A DNA stretch of 64,000 bases from an uncultured Eubacteriales bacterium (GTDB lineage: Bacteria > Bacillota > Clostridia > Oscillospirales > Acutalibacteraceae): the NCBI GenBank assembly GCA_934546985.1, contig CAKTEE010000006.1:1-64000 (forward strand). The letters run 5' to 3'. The notes under the pieces were generated by a model. The model saw only the letters and a program-made list of their open reading frames with translations. It ran no database searches and was not told the origin of the DNA. Position 1 is the first letter of the stretch. Each line of letters starts with the position of its first letter. Made by a program: the position numbers and the translations under genes. Shown in pieces: positions 60,687 to 64,000 of the stretch.

Positions 60687-62621
60687 TTGGGTTACACAAT
60701 CGCACAGAAATTGATAAAATCCCATCTTCTTAGCGGCGATATGACTGTCGGCAGTGAAATCGGTCTGAAAATAGACCAGACGCTGACGCAGGACGCGACC
60801 GGCACCATGGCTTATTTGGAATTTGAGGCAATGGGAGTTCCCCGTGTAAAAACGGAACGTTCCGTTGCATATATTGACCATAATACATTGCAATCCGGCT
60901 TTGAAAATGCAGACGACCATAGGTTTATCCGTACTGTTGCTAAAAAGCACGGTATCTGGTTCTCCCGTCCCGGCAACGGCATCTGTCATCAGGTTCATCT
61001 GGAACGTTTCGGCATTCCCGGAAAAACCCTGATTGGCTCTGACAGCCATACCCCAACTGGCGGCGGCATCGGCATGCTTGCTTTCGGCGCTGGCGGCCTT
61101 GATGTAGCTGTTGCAATGGGCGGCGGCGCATATTACATCACCATGCCGAAAATGGTACGTGTTAACCTAACAGGCAAGCTGAGCCCATGGGTTGCGGCAA
61201 AGGATATTATCCTTGAAGTTCTGCGGATTATGTCTGTAAAAGGCGGCGTTGGCAAAATTGTAGAGTACGGCGGCGAAGGCGTTAAATCCCTTTCTGTTCC
61301 GGAACGCGCCACCATTACCAACATGGGCGCGGAGCTTGGCGCTTCTACCTCCATTTTCCCATCAGATGAAATTACCCGCGAATTTTTGAAGGCACAAGGC
61401 CGTGAGGAAGACTGGACTGAACTTCTTCCGGATACCGACGCTGTTTATGATGAAGTAATTGATATTGATTTATCTGCACTGGAACCGCTCGCGGCAATGC
61501 CTCACAGCCCCGACAATGTAAAAAAGGTTACAGAAATCGGCCCGATTAAGGTTAATCAGGTTTGTATCGGTTCCTGCACCAACTCCTCTCTACAGGACAT
61601 GCTCAAGGTTGCCGCAATTCTGGAAGGAAAAACGGTACACCCCGAAGTCAGCCTTGTTATTGCACCCGGTTCCAAACAGGTTTATAATATGATGGCAAAC
61701 AACGGCGCGCTTGCTACCATGATTGCCGCCGGCGCACGCATTCTGGAATGTGCATGCGGACCATGTATCGGTATGGGGCAGTCTCCGGAATCCGGCGCTG
61801 TTTCTCTACGCACCTTTAACCGTAACTTCCTTGGTCGCTCCGGCACTGCCGACGCAGGCGTTTATCTTGTCAGCCCTGAAACCGCCGCTGTTTCCGCCCT
61901 AACCGGCGTATTGACAGACGCGCGTACCCTTGGCGATGCGGCAGATATTTCTATGCCTTCCAGCTTCCTGATTAACGATAATATGGTTGACGCACCTGCA
62001 AGCGTGGAAGAAATGGATTCCGTAGAGGTTCTGCGCGGCCCGAATATTAAAGAATTTCCGCAGTCCGCACCGATTGCAGAAAATATTAAAGCAAAAGTCC
62101 TGCTGAAAGTAGGCGACAACATTACTACTGACCACATTATGCCGGCAGGTTCTAAAATCCTCCCCTACCGTTCCAATATTCCTTACCTTTCCAACTTCTG
62201 CTTTAAAGTTTGCGATGAAGAATTTGCTTCCCGCTGTAAAGAATATGGTCAGGGCTTTATCGTTGGCGGTTCCAATTACGGTCAGGGTTCTTCCCGCGAG
62301 CATGCTGCACTTGTACCGCTTTACTTAGGCATTAAAGCTGTTATTGCCAAAAGCTTTGCACGTATCCATGCCGCAAATCTGATTAATGCAGGTATCCTTG
62401 CACTGACCTTTGCCGATGAGAAGGACTACGATAAAATTGATATGTACGATGAACTGTCCCTTCCGGACATTCGTCAACGCATTGAGAACAATCAGCCGAT
62501 TGTTCTCCGTAACGAGACGAAAAATGAAGAATACGCCATTGGCTGTGAGCTTTCTCAGCGTCAGCGTGATATTATTCTTGCAGGCGGGCTTTTAAACTAT
62601 ACAAGAGAATGTTCCAAATAA
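60687..62621 (+). CDS. aconitate hydratase
   Basis: A 644-residue iron-sulfur enzyme interconverting citrate and isocitrate. The cluster cysteines are in IGSCTNSS and CACGPCIGMG, and the swivel domain carries GSNYGQGSSREHAAL. The size (shorter than the 900-residue AcnA) fits the compact clostridial type. Starts at TTG 60687 with GGAAGGAG about 10 bases ahead. Followed 24 bases later by isocitrate dehydrogenase, so the pair drives citrate to 2-oxoglutarate for glutamate synthesis. Confidence 0.95.
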   Translation: MGYTIAQKLIKSHLLSGDMTVGSEIGLKIDQTLTQDATGTMAYLEFEAMGVPRVKTERSVAYIDHNTLQSGFENADDHRFIRTVAKKHGIWFSRPGNGICHQVHLERFGIPGKTLIGSDSHTPTGGGIGMLAFGAGGLDVAVAMGGGAYYITMPKMVRVNLTGKLSPWVAAKDIILEVLRIMSVKGGVGKIVEYGGEGVKSLSVPERATITNMGAELGASTSIFPSDEITREFLKAQGREEDWTELLPDTDAVYDEVIDIDLSALEPLAAMPHSPDNVKKVTEIGPIKVNQVCIGSCTNSSLQDMLKVAAILEGKTVHPEVSLVIAPGSKQVYNMMANNGALATMIAAGARILECACGPCIGMGQSPESGAVSLRTFNRNFLGRSGTADAGVYLVSPETAAVSALTGVLTDARTLGDAADISMPSSFLINDNMVDAPASVEEMDSVEVLRGPNIKEFPQSAPIAENIKAKVLLKVGDNITTDHIMPAGSKILPYRSNIPYLSNFCFKVCDEEFASRCKEYGQGFIVGGSNYGQGSSREHAALVPLYLGIKAVIAKSFARIHAANLINAGILALTFADEKDYDKIDMYDELSLPDIRQRIENNQPIVLRNETKNEEYAIGCELSQRQRDIILAGGLLNYTRECSK

Positions 62622-62645
62622 AAATATCTAAATGGAGGTACAATT

Positions 62646-63806
62646 ATGGAAGAAAAAATTCAGGCAGCCCTTGCGCAGTTTGAAAAGATCATTCGTTCTC
62701 AGCTGGAACGTGTAGAAAATATGAAAAAGCAGGCAGATTTCGTCGATTACGACGCGCTTGATAAAATTATCATCGGCGTATGCGGCGGCGATGGTATTGG
62801 ACCGGTCATTACCAATGAATCTGCACGCGTTTTGCGCTATATGCTGGATGACGAAGTAAAAGCCGGTAAAGTTGAATTTAGAAACATTGACGGCCTGACC
62901 ATTGAAAACCGTGTTGCCGCTAATAAGGCTATCCCCGACGATGTTTTAGAAGAACTGAAAAAATGCCACGTTATCCTTAAAGGCCCAACCACCACTCCGC
63001 GCGCCGGCGACCCATGGCCGAACATTGAAAGCGCTAATGTTGCTATGCGCAAGGAGCTTGACCTGTTTGCAAACGTCCGCCCGGTAAAAGTTCCGGATGA
63101 AAATATTGACTGGACGTTCTTCCGTGAAAACACCGAAGGCGCTTATACCCTTGGTTCTCAGGGTGTAAACGTTACCGATGATTTAGCGGTTGATTTTACG
63201 GTTACAACCACACAGGGTACCGAACGTATTGCGCGTCTTGCCTATGATTATGCAAGAAAAAATAATAAAGGCAAAGTTTCGATTATTACAAAAGCAAATG
63301 TTGTTAAAACTACCGACGGTAAATTCCTGAAGTTGTGCCAGCAGGTTGGCGAAGAATTCGGAGAAATTCAGACAGACGACTGGTATATTGATATTACCAC
63401 AGCAAAACTGATTGATAAAAAACGCCGTACTGATTTCAAGGTATTCGTTTTGCCAAACCTTTACGGCGATATCATCACTGATGAAGCGGCTGAATTCCAG
63501 GGCGGCGTCGGTACTGCCGGCAGTGCCAACCTCGGCAAACGTTATGCAATGTTTGAAGCTATTCATGGATCTGCGCCGCGTATGATGGCGGAAGGCCGCG
63601 GCATTTATGCCGACCCATGCTCTATGCTGCGCGCTTCTGTAATGCTTCTTTCCCACATCGGCAGACAGGCCGCTGCGGATAAGCTGGAACGTGCACTGGA
63701 TATCTGCATGTATGAAGAAAAGAAATTAAAAATTACCGGACGCGACACGGGCTGCACCTGTGAAGAATTCGGCAACTATGTTATGGAAACCGTCCAGAAG
63801 CTCTAA
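62646..63806 (+). CDS. isocitrate dehydrogenase, NAD-type (isocitrate/isopropylmalate dehydrogenase family)
   Basis: A 386-residue enzyme oxidising isocitrate to 2-oxoglutarate. The start CGGDGIGPVI holds the family glycine motif; substrate contacts lie in NVRPVK and FRENTEGAYTLG, and LPNLYGDIITDEAAEFQGGVGTAG binds metal. AIHGSAPRM precedes the cofactor site, which looks NAD-like rather than NADP-like, but this is inference. An N-terminal extension of about 40 residues is present. Ribosome binding site TGGAGG. An isopropylmalate dehydrogenase role is unlikely next to aconitase. Confidence 0.88.
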   Translation: MEEKIQAALAQFEKIIRSQLERVENMKKQADFVDYDALDKIIIGVCGGDGIGPVITNESARVLRYMLDDEVKAGKVEFRNIDGLTIENRVAANKAIPDDVLEELKKCHVILKGPTTTPRAGDPWPNIESANVAMRKELDLFANVRPVKVPDENIDWTFFRENTEGAYTLGSQGVNVTDDLAVDFTVTTTQGTERIARLAYDYARKNNKGKVSIITKANVVKTTDGKFLKLCQQVGEEFGEIQTDDWYIDITTAKLIDKKRRTDFKVFVLPNLYGDIITDEAAEFQGGVGTAGSANLGKRYAMFEAIHGSAPRMMAEGRGIYADPCSMLRASVMLLSHIGRQAAADKLERALDICMYEEKKLKITGRDTGCTCEEFGNYVMETVQKL

Positions 63807-63844
63807 TTCCTATAAAAATGATTGAGACAGGCAGGTGGTTAATT

Positions 63845-64000
63845 TTGCCAAAGCGTGAAAATATTTCTATGTCAGTTATCAAACGTCTGCCAAGATATTA
63901 CCGTTTTCTGGCTGAACTGAACGAGAAAGGCGTTACGAGAATTTCTTCCCGTGAGTTGTCTCAGCGCATGGCAATTACTGCCTCGCAGATACGTCAGGAC
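63845..64000 (+). CDS. rex: redox-sensing repressor Rex, 5' part only
   Basis: The first 52 codons of Rex, cut by the window end. Starts at TTG 63845 with AGGTGG 6 bases ahead. The N-terminal winged-helix is clear: SVIKRLPRYYRFLAEL, GVTRISSRELSQRM and ITASQIRQD. Rex senses the NADH/NAD+ ratio and represses fermentation genes when NAD+ is plentiful. It lies 38 bases after isocitrate dehydrogenase, in an operon with a Rex-like operator at its promoter. Confidence 0.92.
   Translation, partial: MPKRENISMSVIKRLPRYYRFLAELNEKGVTRISSRELSQRMAITASQIRQD

Noticed and set aside
1..64000. CRISPR array, prophage or defence island
   Set aside because: No regular direct repeats with spacers, and no phage structural, integrase, Cas or restriction proteins were found by reading both strands.

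Overview
The window reads as a stretch of chromosome from a spore-forming, Gram-positive member of the Clostridia. The evidence is a complete gerA-type germination operon, a SpoIVFA/SpoIVFB-like pair, YunB, a PdaA-type cortex deacetylase and a DacF-type carboxypeptidase. A fused IspH-ribosomal protein S1 gene, an S-box in front of metK, an FMN riboswitch in front of an ECF transporter subunit, a Rex regulator and strong AGGAGG ribosome binding sites with frequent TTG/GTG starts point the same way. The family level (an Oscillospirales-like lineage is my guess) cannot be fixed without a search.

Layout. 1-21.7 kb is almost entirely minus-strand housekeeping: tRNA-Val, hslO, a methyltransferase, a YerC-type regulator, lysA, then engB-lon-clpX-clpP-tig (proteostasis), a phosphoesterase, thrC, an M19 dipeptidase, yraN-rnhB-rbgA, three consecutive type I signal peptidases, rplS, the TIGR03936/TIGR03960 radical SAM pair, and the spoIVFB/spoIVFA-like pair. 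21.8-25.1 kb is the only accessory-looking segment: a cytidylate-kinase-like gene, two decayed ends of a conjugative-element-type DNA topoisomerase III gene separated by about 1 kb that carries an unrecognised 155-residue ORF, and two very small genes. 25.1-27.4 kb holds metK (SAM-I riboswitch) and a RibU-like gene (FMN riboswitch), both on the minus strand.

27.5-34.9 kb is a plus-strand phosphate regulon, pstS-pstC-pstA-pstB-phoU-phoP-phoR, with Pho-box-like repeats in front. 35-38.8 kb is the gerA-gerB-gerC operon (minus), divergent from a DUF421/DUF4363 pair. 40-45.9 kb runs cmk-plsC-ispH/rpsA plus a flavoprotein, an RpiR-type regulator and a 46-residue membrane protein (minus). 46-60.4 kb holds pdaA, a D-2-hydroxyacid dehydrogenase (plus), then gpsA, plsY, der, a DUF512 protein, rpmF, the YceD-like gene, ddh, a P-loop protein, pgi, dacF, ligA and yunB. 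60.6-64 kb (plus) is aconitase, NAD-type isocitrate dehydrogenase and the start of rex, behind a promoter whose -35 box overlaps a good Rex operator.

No intact prophage, insertion sequence, CRISPR array or defence island was seen. The most useful novelties are the split topB relic with its orphan ORF, the acn-icd-rex circuit with a built-in operator, an N-terminally extended PstC, the triple lepB array and a short membrane protein gene that is easily missed. All functional names come from reading motifs and gene order; no database search was possible.
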